Positions 1 to 11,200 of a stretch of DNA of 64,000 nt are shown in pieces. The position numbers and the translations under genes were made by a program. Each line of letters opens with the position of its first letter. Within the stretch, counting starts at the first letter, position 1. Source of the stretch: Botrytis cinerea B05.10 (Eukaryota > Ascomycota > Leotiomycetes > Helotiales > Sclerotiniaceae); NCBI RefSeq assembly GCF_000143535.2, contig NC_037315.1, forward strand, positions 2,480,001-2,544,000, given 5' to 3'. Under the pieces are notes generated by a model that saw only the letters and a program-made list of their open reading frames with translations, searched no databases and was not told the origin of the DNA.

Positions 1-1834
1 TATTATAATAATATGAAATATAATATTATATTGATTTCATTATCCCTATAATGATATCAATATTTATATTATTATAATTATTATTATATTTTTATTACTA
101 TTTAATATAATATCTTTTTTAAAATAGCTATTTCATTTACAATTCAAATCTTTTCAAATTTAAATTTAAAATTAAGATTCTGAATATCGATTATAATTTG
201 AAAAGAGAAAGGGTTCTTATTTATTATTATGATTATTATAAAAGCTGTTATAGTATTCTATAGCCTGACCTTGTATCTAATATTATATATTAATTTACTT
301 TTTTGATTTACAATTCTATATAAAATGATTAGATTTTTTATAGTAATAGTAGAGGTCGAAATATCGTTTCTTTTTGCAATTCCTATCTTTATTAAAATAT
401 TTCATTGTATTTAGTTTTATTAGATTATTATTGATTTGTAATAATATTTGTATATTAATAGGATAAGATTGATTAGATTAATTGTATATATATTATTGAA
501 GGTTTTAATTATTCTAGGTATATATTGATTATTTAAAATCCCTATGGATAGAATCTAAATAGTAATTTTTTTTTTTTATAATTTTGAAATTAATTAGAAA
601 ACTTTTGTATTCAATTATCAAAATTATTAAGATTATATGAATTGGGATCTATTTATATAAGGATCTTCAATTTATTAGACATTTTAAATTTTAATATCAA
701 AACCAAATTTCTTATATTATAGTGATATTGTCTTTCTAAATAATCAAAAGTGATATAAAAAGTGGAAAATGATTATCTATCTATTTTAAGCTTGTCAAAT
801 TGTATCACTGCTTTGTATTTAATATCAATTGTAATATAAAGAGTATTAAGTTTTTTGAGAAATTGGAATACAAATTTATATAGGGATCTATTATTTAGAA
901 TATCATTAATATCTTTTTATCTTTTTTATTATATATATCCTTTTATTAATAATATTATATAATATATCTTCTTTTCTTCGATATTGAAAATCAAAGAATC
1001 GATCTTCCAATACAATTGAAAACCTTATTTTTGTACAAGATATTCATTTTGTTAAAATAATATAATACTTTTTTTTGGTTTTAAAAAGATTGGGGTTTTA
1101 AAAAATCTATTAATATAAAACGCTATTCAATGATTGTACAATTGTAACTCAATTGAATTGATTATATAAAAGAAAACTAAATTAAGAATTTATTTCAACT
1201 TGAATATGAAGATCTATAATAATAATTTATTTAATAAATAAATTATAATTTAATTAGTTCTAAGTATCTCTCAAAAAGCCAAAAATATAATCAATGATTT
1301 TATAAAAGTAAACAAAATATTTTTATTTCTTTAATATAATAAAGATATAAAATAAATGAAGATTAATATTGATAATCTTAAATAATTCATTAATAAAATA
1401 TTATTAATTAATGAATAATATATAAATGCTAATATAGAATTCTTCAAATTCAAATCCCATCGGGGATGAATTAAGTACATCGAATATATCGATTGAAAAT
1501 AAAAACGAAAATGAAAATAAAAACAAAAATGAAAATAAAGTTAATAAGAAAAATGAAGAATTGATTTTATTAGATTAGATTATTATAATAATAATAATAA
1601 ATTTTTTTGAAAAATAGAATATATTATTATAAAATAAGGGATAAAACCTAAATAAGATATATAATATTCTATAAGAATAGAAGAAGGCACTGAATAAATG
1701 ACGATTATATAAGATATAGATGTTTAAGGCATCTATAAGACTATGCTATTGAACCCGTGATAATAATAGTTGTAGTTGAAGTTAGGAAACAGATTATAAT
1801 TAGAAATTATATATTATATTATTTTGATAATGAG

Positions 1835-2035
1835 AGTAGTACGAGAATGAAAACACATGACTTCAAGATCACATATTACTAGCATTTAGCATTTATAGCT
1901 TCACTTCTATAGACCTCAAAATATTATCGAACTTTCTATCTTTCAAAATTGTTTCCTAAGAAATTAAATAACCAACTCTTACCACCTCCCCCACTTTATT
2001 ATTATAATATAACAATTCATTTTGTTCTATTATAT
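1835..2035 (-). repeat. Dispersed repeat, copy A (inverted relative to copy B)
   Basis: The reverse complement of this segment aligns over about 200 bp with 6570-6765. Shared blocks include a run reading 'tatagaagtgaagctataaa'. Most differences are C/T or G/A transitions, as RIP would leave. The repeat includes sequence on both sides of a TGTTGG-like motif, so it is probably part of an LTR or element end, not a whole element. The family is not identified. Confidence 0.6.
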
Positions 2036-3942
2036 ATAATATTTATTTTATATTTATTTTATATTTATTTTTTATTTAATATATATGATTAGTTATTTTA
2101 TATTTAATATATATTTATATTTATTTTATATTTAATATACATAAGAGTTTTTCTTATATAATCATTATAATTCTCTACTTTAATATATTAATAATTTATA
2201 TAGAAAAGAAAATATTAAAAGATTAATTAGCTATATATAAATTTAAGCTTTCAAATTGTTTTTAAAAAGCAAATGATTATTGAATATAATACACAGATTG
2301 AAGTAGTGAAAATACTAGAGAAATTATAAATAATATAATAATGTAATTTGTGATTATTGTAATAAAGGAGATATTATTTCCCTAAAAATTTAAAACCGAT
2401 GCATAATCTTATAATACAAAAACGAAAAGGGGGAGTAGAGAAACTTTATTATTATATTTATGTTTATTACAATATTGAAAGAATATATTGTAATTATTTT
2501 AAATGAAATAATCTTTTATGGAATCATTGATATTATTTGAGAATTAAGAGAGAATCTTTGTTTTTTCAATTTATGAATTATATAAACAAAGGAATATTAG
2601 GGTAAATAAAATGAAAATTCAAAAATCTATAAGACTAAAAAATTCTTATAGAATTTTGATTATATATAATTAAAATGTAAATGAATTAATAGCTATTTAA
2701 TAAATATTTATTGATAATACGAAAATGAACTTTTTCTTATTTAATAATAAAAGGAAAACAAAGAATAATATTCCTTAATCAATAACTATTTCAAAAACTT
2801 AAAAAAAAAGATTACAAATCAAAAAAGCCTAACAATGATATCTCAAAAAATAATAAAAATATTGATTAATGTAAATACAATAGATTTCTTTATAACTTTA
2901 TAAGAATTTTACAAAATTATAAAAAAGAATAAAAGAACTCAAAATTATGTAAAAACAATAATATAGAATCTTATTTTTTTTCAAGATTACAATTTATAAT
3001 AATTAATCAAAAATAAGATATTAAAAAAAAAAGAGAAAGAAAATATTTTAAAAAATATAAGATTTATCAAATTTGAAAGAGAGATTGATTAAATATAAAA
3101 GAGAGATTTGATTTCTAATTTAATTTTTGAGAATTAAAAAACACCTTTGAAATTTCAAAAGAAAAAGAATTATTTTTTTAATAAATAGAAAAATAATAAA
3201 AAATTAAATTTATTAGATTAAAGTAAAGTATTAATATATTTTTATAAAAAGAGTATATTAATGTTATATAATTTATTATTATTCTAAGATAATTAAATAA
3301 AACAAATACTTTATTATTATTCCTTTTCGAATAAAAGAGAATATTGTGATTCTAAGATTTCAATATTATAAAAGAATATAAAGATATAAAGCAATTCTGA
3401 TATAATTATAAAATAAATAATAAAGATTTTCGTTTATAAATTATATTATAAATAAAAAGAATCCTTTGAAAAAATATTAAGGTTATAAAAGAATAACGAT
3501 AAAAAAATTAAAATTAGAAATATAAGTTTAAGTTTTTTTTCTCAAAAAGCATTTAACAAATAATATTTATCATTTTATTAAAAATATAAATAGGATAGAG
3601 AAAATAATATTGATATATTTATAGATTTTATATATTTATATAATTAAATTATTTAATATATTGATAAAAATAAAAGAAGGAAGGAAGTTCGAATTTTTTA
3701 ATATAATAGTATAAAGATTGATTAAATTTTTAGTATTAAAGAAAAGATTTTAAAAAGTATTAATATTTTAATATTTTGATTTCAATTTGATATATAAAAT
3801 AAAAACGAATATTTTCAAAAATATTTTGGAAGAGGTATTATTTTAATAACTTGATTTCTAAAAAAATAGAAAATAAAAGTATTAATAATATAATTTAATA
3901 GTTATTCTATTATATTAATAAATCGGCTATTATTTTTATATA

Positions 3943-4127
3943 TGTTGGAACATATGACTGACGAAACACGTGATATCATCACGTGTTTCCCCTACATCGT
4001 AAATGGGATAGCAATATCTATATAGATTAATAGAATTCTTTCATATAAAAGGATTAGATAGAATATAAGAATCCTTTTACTCTATATACACTCTATATAT
4101 ACACCCTTTTATAAAGTCTATTCAATA
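3943..4127 (+). repeat. Candidate left LTR of the Copia relic
   Basis: Begins TGTTGGAAC and ends TTCAATA, probably TTCAACA after a C-to-T change. It contains a perfect 11-bp inverted repeat with a 3-nt centre (3964-3974 / 3978-3988) holding CACGTG on each arm. Aligns end to end with 14409-14592 with almost only transition differences. Preceded by ATATA. Confidence 0.6.
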
Positions 4128-6569
4128 TTAATTAATAATTAATAAAACTCAATTACAAAATAATAAGATCAAATCTAATAAAAAAATATCTATTAAAAAA
4201 ACAAATATGATTATATTAAATTAAATTTATATATAATCTATAAAAAAAAATCAAAATATTATATTCTGTATATTATCTTTTTCAAATTATATATTAAAAA
4301 GAGATTTCTAATTATAATTGATTTTCTTAGGATAACTTGATTTACATCAATTCTATTTACATTTATTATACTCTCGTATACACTATACATCAAATTTACT
4401 TAATACAATATAGTATTGAATATTATTATTCAATATAGCTTTTCCAATTTTTAAAATACTTTTATATAAGATAAATTTTATATTTTGAAAAAAACAATTG
4501 AAATTAAATAATATAGAATTTATAAAAATCTAAATAAATATTAATATTATTATATAAATAATTAATCTACAATATAAACAATATAAAAGATAATATTTAT
4601 AAAATGAGTTTCAAAAATGATAAAAAAATTAAATAAAGATTATATTTAAGATTGTATATTAAAAAGCTTTCAAATTTATATAAAATCAATTAATTCTTTA
4701 TAGCTTTTAAATTCAATAAACAAAAAAAGGTTTTAATTATATTAAAGTTTTTATTGAAATTATTCTGAAGAATGAATCAAATAAATAAATAAAAAAGATT
4801 CAAAAAAAAGCAGAATAATTGAAAATAGAATATATAAGTATATATAATCTTATTTTATTAAAAAAACAAATTTGAATTCAAATAATATATATATCAAAAC
4901 TTTTTAAATAATTATAATAAAATAAATAATAATAATAAAATCAAAGTCAGATCCTTTTTAATTTAATAAAACTAAATTATATAATACAGTAGAATACATT
5001 TTATATAATATATAAATAAAACCTTCTTTCAAATCTTATAAAAATATATAATAACAATGAATTCAAATATAATAATAAAGAATAAAATTTCCTGAATAAA
5101 AAATTATAAATATTTTATAAACTTTATAACAAAATCAAAATTTACCCAAATAAATATAAAACAATATTTTCTATGATACTTCAAAACTCTACATTATTTT
5201 TTTATTTTAATAAAACTAATAATAAAAAATTAAAATTTAAAAAAATAATTATATTTATAAAAATATATTTTAAAACAAAAAAGAAATATTAGAAATATTT
5301 TATCAAATAATATAATATAATATTTCTATAGATTATATAAAAACATTTTAATAAATTATTTTTAAAGTAATTAAAAAAGCTTTTAAATATATTTTATATA
5401 TTACAATATAAATTAATAAATTTATATTAATTAGGATTAATATTAAACAATCAAATTATAAATACTTATTATAATACTCTTAAGTATAATATCATTTTAT
5501 TATATTCTATTATAATATATAGAAACCTTTATATTAATCTTTAAAATATTATTAATCAAATCAACAGAATATAATTAATAAATATTTATATTATAGATTT
5601 AATAATTAATAATCTATTAAATATGGAAATATATTAAATAGATTATATATATAGTAATCAAGATTTATATAAAAATCAAAAAAATATAAAATTCAATGGA
5701 AAAGTAAATTTATTCTCCTTCATTTATATTTATTAATAAATATATTAAAAAACTTCAATATTCTCAAATATTATTATATATATTAATTTAGAAATGCTTT
5801 ATATACAAATAATTAGAATATTAATTAATAAACTATTTAAAAAAGGAATGAATAAAGAAATATTCAAATAATATTTTATAAAATATAAAGATATATTTGA
5901 ATTGTAATATAAAAAAGATGAAATATTAAAAGAAGATAATATTTTCGAATATTTTCAAATTAAATCTTTATACAATCAAATAATTCAATTTGAAATAGAT
6001 TTTATTGAAATAGGTTTTATTAATAAAATATATATTATAAAACTATTAGGAAGATAATTATTAATATATACATATATATTTATAAAATAATCAATTCAAT
6101 TAATTATATAAAAAATATAAAAGAAGTAAAAATGTAAATAAAATCTTTCAATTTCAAGATTGATATTTAATAAATATATCTCAAAATGTTATCTTAGATA
6201 TAAATATATTAGAAATATTAATAATAGAAGAATCTCAACTATAAATATTAAAAAAAGAAAGGTATTTTATATATAAAAAGTATTAAATACAATATTAAAT
6301 TCGAAAAAGGAATTATATAATTGCAAGAAGATATTATTATTTAAATATTAATTAGAATTATTATATGTTTTATTGTATTAATAAATATTCCATTTCTTAT
6401 ATGTATATAGGATATAGATTATTTATATATTACATTTAATAATATATCGAATATCCTAAAATAAGATAATAAAATTATTCCTATTGTAAAAGAGTAGAAG
6501 GTGATAATGATTATATAAGAAAGCCTTTGTATATATTAAGTATAAAGCAAATAGCTATATGTAATAAAG

Positions 6570-6765
6570 TAGAATGAATCATTATATTACGATAATAAGA
6601 TGAGAAAAGTATTTAGAACTAAGTATTTAATTTTTTAAGAAACAACTTTTAAAGGTGGGAAATTCGATAATATTTTTAGGTTTATAGAAGTGAAGCTATA
6701 AATACTAAATGTTGGTAACACGTGACCCTAGAGTCACGTGTTTTCACTCTCACACTATTGTATAA
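6570..6765 (+). repeat. Dispersed repeat, copy B, with CACGTG palindrome
   Basis: Partner of the segment at 1835-2035 in opposite orientation. This copy is less mutated and contains a perfect 10-bp inverted repeat around a 6-nt spacer (6717-6726 and 6733-6742), each arm carrying CACGTG. Just downstream is a TATA-like stretch. It resembles the start of an LTR (TGTTGG at 6710-6715) but no paired direct copy was found. Confidence 0.55.
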
Positions 6766-6904
6766 AAATGAGAATACTCTTTTATACTTTTCGATTAAAT
6801 AGAAAAAATGATAATATATTATTACTTAATCGAAAATGAATTTTGATAAATATATCAAAGATTCAAATATCCCTTTATATAAAAATTTATTAAATATTCA
6901 ATTA

Positions 6905-7112
6905 TATAGGATATATAGATATTGATTTTCAAATAATCGAGAAACTCAATAAAGTATATAAATATTGTTAACTTTATATAAAATCCTTAGAATATTTCAA
7001 ATTCATAATAAAAGATAATATTGAATTTAATTATTCAATTATTTTAAATATATTCTATATTGAAGGAATACCTATTCTTTATATCATCGATGAGGCTACT
7101 ATATACAATACT
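6905..7112 (+). pseudogene. Copia-type integrase relic, part 1
   Basis: Plus-strand reading, ending with codon ACT at 7110-7112, gives protein-like sequence interrupted by stops. It has a Cys-containing stretch like the end of the HHCC zinc motif (YKYC followed by a TAA where Gln is usual), then a segment ending in YIIDEAT (about 7080-7100), which resembles the start of the catalytic core in fungal Copia polyproteins. The stop fits a CAA-to-TAA (C-to-T) change. The frame continues on the far side of the Gypsy element at 13550. Family match is from recall of the motif pattern; a profile search with PF00665 would test it. Confidence 0.7.
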
Positions 7113-7592
7113 TGTTACAGGAGCTGCCTCTAGGGTCACGTGGAAGTGTCTAGAGATCTCTCGAGGTGGTTTTAGACTAGACTTCAAGTAGGAATTCAAT
7201 AAGGTTGTAACGGGTTGCAATTCTCGTAACTATAGTAATGAAACTAATGATTGTTCTTGAGCACGAAGCTCTACATTATAATGAAACCCATTCCCTTATA
7301 TAGATCTTCGTCCTCAGTATGCTAATCCCCGAATACTCTCAACATGATGGATCGCAATGGATCGCACTGCGCTCCAGGAGCGCTGGCGCTCCCTGACGCT
7401 CCATCACGTGCCCAAGTCATGTGAGTTCCAATGTCTTAGCTTATCGTTCTTATCCCTGAAATTAGTCCCCTAGGACATTTCTAATCCTAAATATAACTTC
7501 GCGAGAAGTTTGCAAAGTTATATTCCTCTTAATTCCAAGATTGATCTGTTGTCCCGTGACTTCTGTTGACCTGTTACCAATCCGTCGTAACA
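7113..7592 (-). repeat. 3' LTR of the Gypsy element
   Basis: 480 bp, TGTTAC...GTAACA ends, identical to 13065-13544. Contains a C+G-rich cluster of short imperfect repeats of GCGCTCC (about 7369-7402) and a TATATAAG box on the minus strand near 7295-7302. Preceded by the target duplication ATACT at 7108-7112. Confidence 0.97.
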
Positions 7593-7605
7593 CTATCCCC
7601 TTCTT
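7593..7605 (-). other. Polypurine tract of the Gypsy element
   Basis: On the element's coding strand the purine-rich run AAGAAGGGGATAG lies immediately against the 3' LTR, the position used to prime plus-strand DNA synthesis. Confidence 0.75.
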
Positions 7606-7629
7606 AGCCTAGCGCTTGTCCCAAGCGTC

Positions 7630-7636
7630 TATATAG
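7630..7636 (+). promoter_or_regulatory. Possible TATA box for the antisense gene
   Basis: TATATAG on the plus strand, about 55-60 nt upstream of the ATG at 7691, lying between the LTR and the antisense frame. The spacing is plausible for a short 5' leader, so the gene may have its own promoter inside the element. Confidence 0.4.
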
Positions 7637-7690
7637 AACGTAGTACCCCACTTGGGATATTTGTCGCTGTATGGTATTTCTTTATTCAAT

Positions 7691-8284
7691 ATGACTGACA
7701 ACTTTCACAAACGAAAGGAAAGATTACGTTTAGCTCGTCTCGTTGAATCCCGTGGTTTCGAAATGTCTTCTTGTTCTCTGTGTGAACGCCAAGGGCGTAA
7801 ATGCATTGTTTCTTCTTCAGATTCCTCGCGGTGCGCCGAGTGTATCCGTCAAGGGCGAAAATGTGACGTTCGTGGTCCTGTGGAGAGTGATTGGGATAGT
7901 CTGGATCGTCAAAAGGCCAGATTGGATGAGGAGGAGGAACGCGCGATTAGTGTTTCTCAGGAAGCAATGGCTAAAATCCTGCGATTGCGAAAGCAGAAAC
8001 GTTTCCTGTTGAAACGTGAGTCTGAGATGCTTCGCCGTGGTTTACGAACTCTCGATGAGCTAGTGGAGGCGGAGGAGAAGGAGAGACTAGAAAAGGAAAA
8101 GATTGAAAAGGAGCGTGTTGAGGAAGAAACAGCAAACGTTGATGCTGCGCCTACTCCTATTGATTCTTCTTCCTTCGACTTCTTCGATCCTTCTTTGCCT
8201 GAGTTGTCCGAAGCGGATCTTGAGGCTTTACTGGCAGGTGTGGGTACTTCAGGTGGAATGCCCGTAGCTTCTCAGGGCAGCTGA
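7691..8284 (+). CDS. Antisense retrotransposon gene: Zn(II)2Cys6-like, coiled-coil, acidic-tail protein
   Basis: 197 aa, encoded on the strand opposite to Gag-Pol, filling the space between the pol stop and the 3' LTR and overlapping the last ~128 bp of pol tail to tail. The open frame extends upstream to a TTG at 7652, but the first ATG is 7691 and a TATA-like box precedes it. Near the N-terminus, after a basic stretch (HKRKERLRLARL), six cysteines are spaced CX2CX6CX9CX2CX6C. This fits the fungal binuclear zinc cluster (CX2CX6CX5-12CX2CX6-8C), with basic residues (RQGRKC) in both halves. A long charged helix rich in E, K, R and L follows, probably a coiled coil, then a tail with FDFFDPSLPELSEADLEALL, resembling an acidic activation domain. 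I infer a DNA-binding or regulatory protein, for example acting on LTR transcription or silencing. I recall multi-copy hypothetical proteins of similar layout in fungal proteomes but cannot verify this here. Confidence 0.75.
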   Translation: MTDNFHKRKERLRLARLVESRGFEMSSCSLCERQGRKCIVSSSDSSRCAECIRQGRKCDVRGPVESDWDSLDRQKARLDEEEERAISVSQEAMAKILRLRKQKRFLLKRESEMLRRGLRTLDELVEAEEKERLEKEKIEKERVEEETANVDAAPTPIDSSSFDFFDPSLPELSEADLEALLAGVGTSGGMPVASQGS

Positions 8285-11200
8285 GATCCTCCTTGAATTC
8301 CCATGTGTTTTCTGAATGTGGGTAGTCTAACCATTTGATCAAATACTTGACCTTGTTTCTGACGTATTTGCAGTCTAGTATTGTTTCGACATCGTATATG
8401 GCGTTTGGGTTGACTGGTTCAATTTCTGTAAATGGCGCATTTGGCGCTCCTGGTGGTGCTGGTTCGAGCAAGGATATGTGGAATACTGGGTGGATATTCA
8501 TTGTGTCTGGTAATTTCAATCGATAATTAACCGTTCCTATTACCTTATCAATCTTGAATGGTCCTAGTTTCCTGTGGTCGAGTTTATTGCTTGGTCTCTT
8601 GGTTTCGATGTTTCGTCGTAGCAAATAAACTTTATCCCCCTCTTTAAGCGTAGGTTCCATACTACGTTTCGTATTGTAGTACGCTGCTGTTCTGGAAGAT
8701 ATGAATCTTAGATCAAGAGCCAGTTGCTCTTGGAGATTTTTCAGCTGTTCGACTTGTACTATTGCTGATTCGGCATTAACTTCTTGTGGTATCGGGATTT
8801 TATACGCTTGTGGATTAAACCCAAAATTAGCTCGTGCTGGTGTGATTTTCGTGGTTTCCGTTTCCGATGTATTATATGCGAATTGTGCCATAGGTAATAG
8901 TTCTACCCAATTGTCTTGTCGATAATTTACATAGCATCTAAGATATGCTTCCATTGTCTGATTGGTCCTCTCTGTTTGACCATCTGTTTGTGGGTGGAAA
9001 GATGTCGATAGCTTTCTCTTGATACCCATAAGTGCTAATAAGGTAGTCCAGAATTTTGAGGTAAAGAGCTTGTCTCGATCCGAGATTATCTCATCTGGTA
9101 CTCCGTGTATGCTTACTATGATCCTTAGGAACACATATGCTAGTTGTTCAGCATCCCATGTTTCCTTGAATGGTATCATATATGCAAATTTCGTTAGCCT
9201 GTCTACTATATTGAGTATCGCGTCGTACTCAATTCCTGTAGTAGGATCCTTTGAGAGTGGTAGTTTGACCACAAAGTCCCATGTGATGGACTTCCATGGC
9301 TGAGAAGGCATGTCTGGGGTCTGGAGCTGACCATACGGAGCATGTCGTGATGACTTGTTTCGTATGCAGGTGTCACAATTTCCAACAACTTCTTCAACTA
9401 TCGTTCTCATTCGTGGGAAGTAACTGATTTCCCGTATTCTTGCAAATGTCCTTGCAATTCCTTGGTGTCCATGTGCCGGCAACCCATGTTGTTCCGTCAC
9501 AAATTCCTTGGTCATTTGACTCGGAATGTATACTTTTCCATGAAAGTATATGGTATCATTTTCTATAGTGAATCCTGGTTCTATTGTCTTGCGTATGCGT
9601 GTGGCAGTAGCATCCTTGTCGTAGTGTGATTGAATCTGTTTTCTGAGGTGGTTGTCTTCCAACAGGTGTGTTGCTGCAAGCTGTGGTGCATTGTAGACCA
9701 GTGATTCGCCGTCTTTCTTGAATATAGCGTATGACTCGTACGTTTTGTTTTCTTGATATTCTGGTTTTCGGCTAAGAGCGTCGGCTCTAGCGTTTTCTGA
9801 TCCTTTGACATATGAAATTCTGAAATTGTAGTTGGCCATGGTCTCCGACCATCTGACCTGTCGTCTGTTTAACTGCTTCGTTGTGGTGAAGTAAACCAAG
9901 TTCTTATGATCTGTATACACCTGTACTGTGTATTTCGATCCTTCCAAATATACTCGCCATTCTCTAAATGCATCGACTATCGCCAGTAATTCTTTGTCAT
10001 ATATCTCGTAATTCAACTCGGCTGGTGATAGTTTTCGGGAGTAGAATGCGATTGGCTGGTATTTTCCATTCTGGCCCGGTTGGCTCAGAACTGCTCCTAT
10101 AGCGAAATCTGAGGAATCCGTTTCCACTATGATTTCTTTCTCTGGGTCAAAAGTCAACAGTATTGGTTCTTCTGCCACTGCTTGTTTGAGTGTATCGAAT
10201 GACTCCTGTGCTTTGGCAGTCCATTCGAAGCTTCCTTGATCTTTTCTGGTTAACGTGGTCAAGGGTGTAGTAATCCCTGAATAACCCTTGATAAATCTTC
10301 TATAGAAGTTGACAAATCCTAGAAAGGATTGTACTTCCTTGATTGTGGTCGGCTGCTTCCATTCGAGCACTGCCTTAACCTTGTCTTTGCTCATCTTGAG
10401 CCCTTGGCTTGATACGGTGAATCCCAAGAATTCTGTTTCTGTGACATGGAATTCGCATTTGCTTGGTTTGCACAGCAAGTCTGCTTTGGATAGACTTTCG
10501 AGGATGCTGCTAACGTCCTTAATGTGTTGAACCTTGTTGTTTGAATATACTAGGATGTCGTCCAAGTAGCATATACAGCAAGTATCCAAATATTGTGACA
10601 ACACATTGTTCATAAGCCTCATGAAAGTAGCTGGTGCGTTGGTTAGCCCGAACGGCATAACTTGGTACTCGTATAGCCCGTATCTTGTTTTGAAAGCGGT
10701 TTTCCATTCTTCGCCTTCCTTCATTCTGATCAAGTGGTAACCATTACGTAGGTCCATCTTGGTGAATATCGTAGCTCCGCCTAATCGATCTCTTAATTCC
10801 GTAGCTAATGGAAGTGGATATCGATCCTTCTTAGTGAGTGCGTTAAGCTTTCTATAGTCTACAACTAGTCTATCGGGTCCATCCTTCTTGGGTACCCACA
10901 TAGTTGGACTGGCCACTTGGGACGCGGATTCCCTGATCCATCCCTTGGCTAAATTGTCGTCGATGTATTCTCTGAGCCTTTTTAACTCATCGGCTGACAT
11001 TGAATAAATTGGGGTGTGCACAGGCATCTTGCCTTCCTCCAATATTATCTCATGATCCCATGGCTTGTGTTCCGGTAAAGCCTCATGGATCCCTGGTTCT
11101 TTGAAAACATGTTCATATTTCTTGTACTGTTCTGGTATCGTAGGCCTTTCTTTTGCCTCGATTGCGATTTCGTGCCGTGTCGTTGGCTTCTGCATTTGTA

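Larger units (their letters stand above)
1..7112. other. A+T-rich, RIP-type isochore (left part)
   Basis: Almost pure A/T sequence with no open reading frame of note, many homopolymer and TA runs, and very few CpG or CpA dinucleotides by eye. This is the look of transposon sequence decayed by repeat-induced point mutation. The only recognisable content is listed separately: an inverted repeat pair (about 1.8-2.0 and 6.6-6.8 kb), a candidate LTR at 3943 and the first part of a Copia-type integrase relic ending at the Gypsy insertion (7112). No host gene is visible. Confidence 0.85.
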
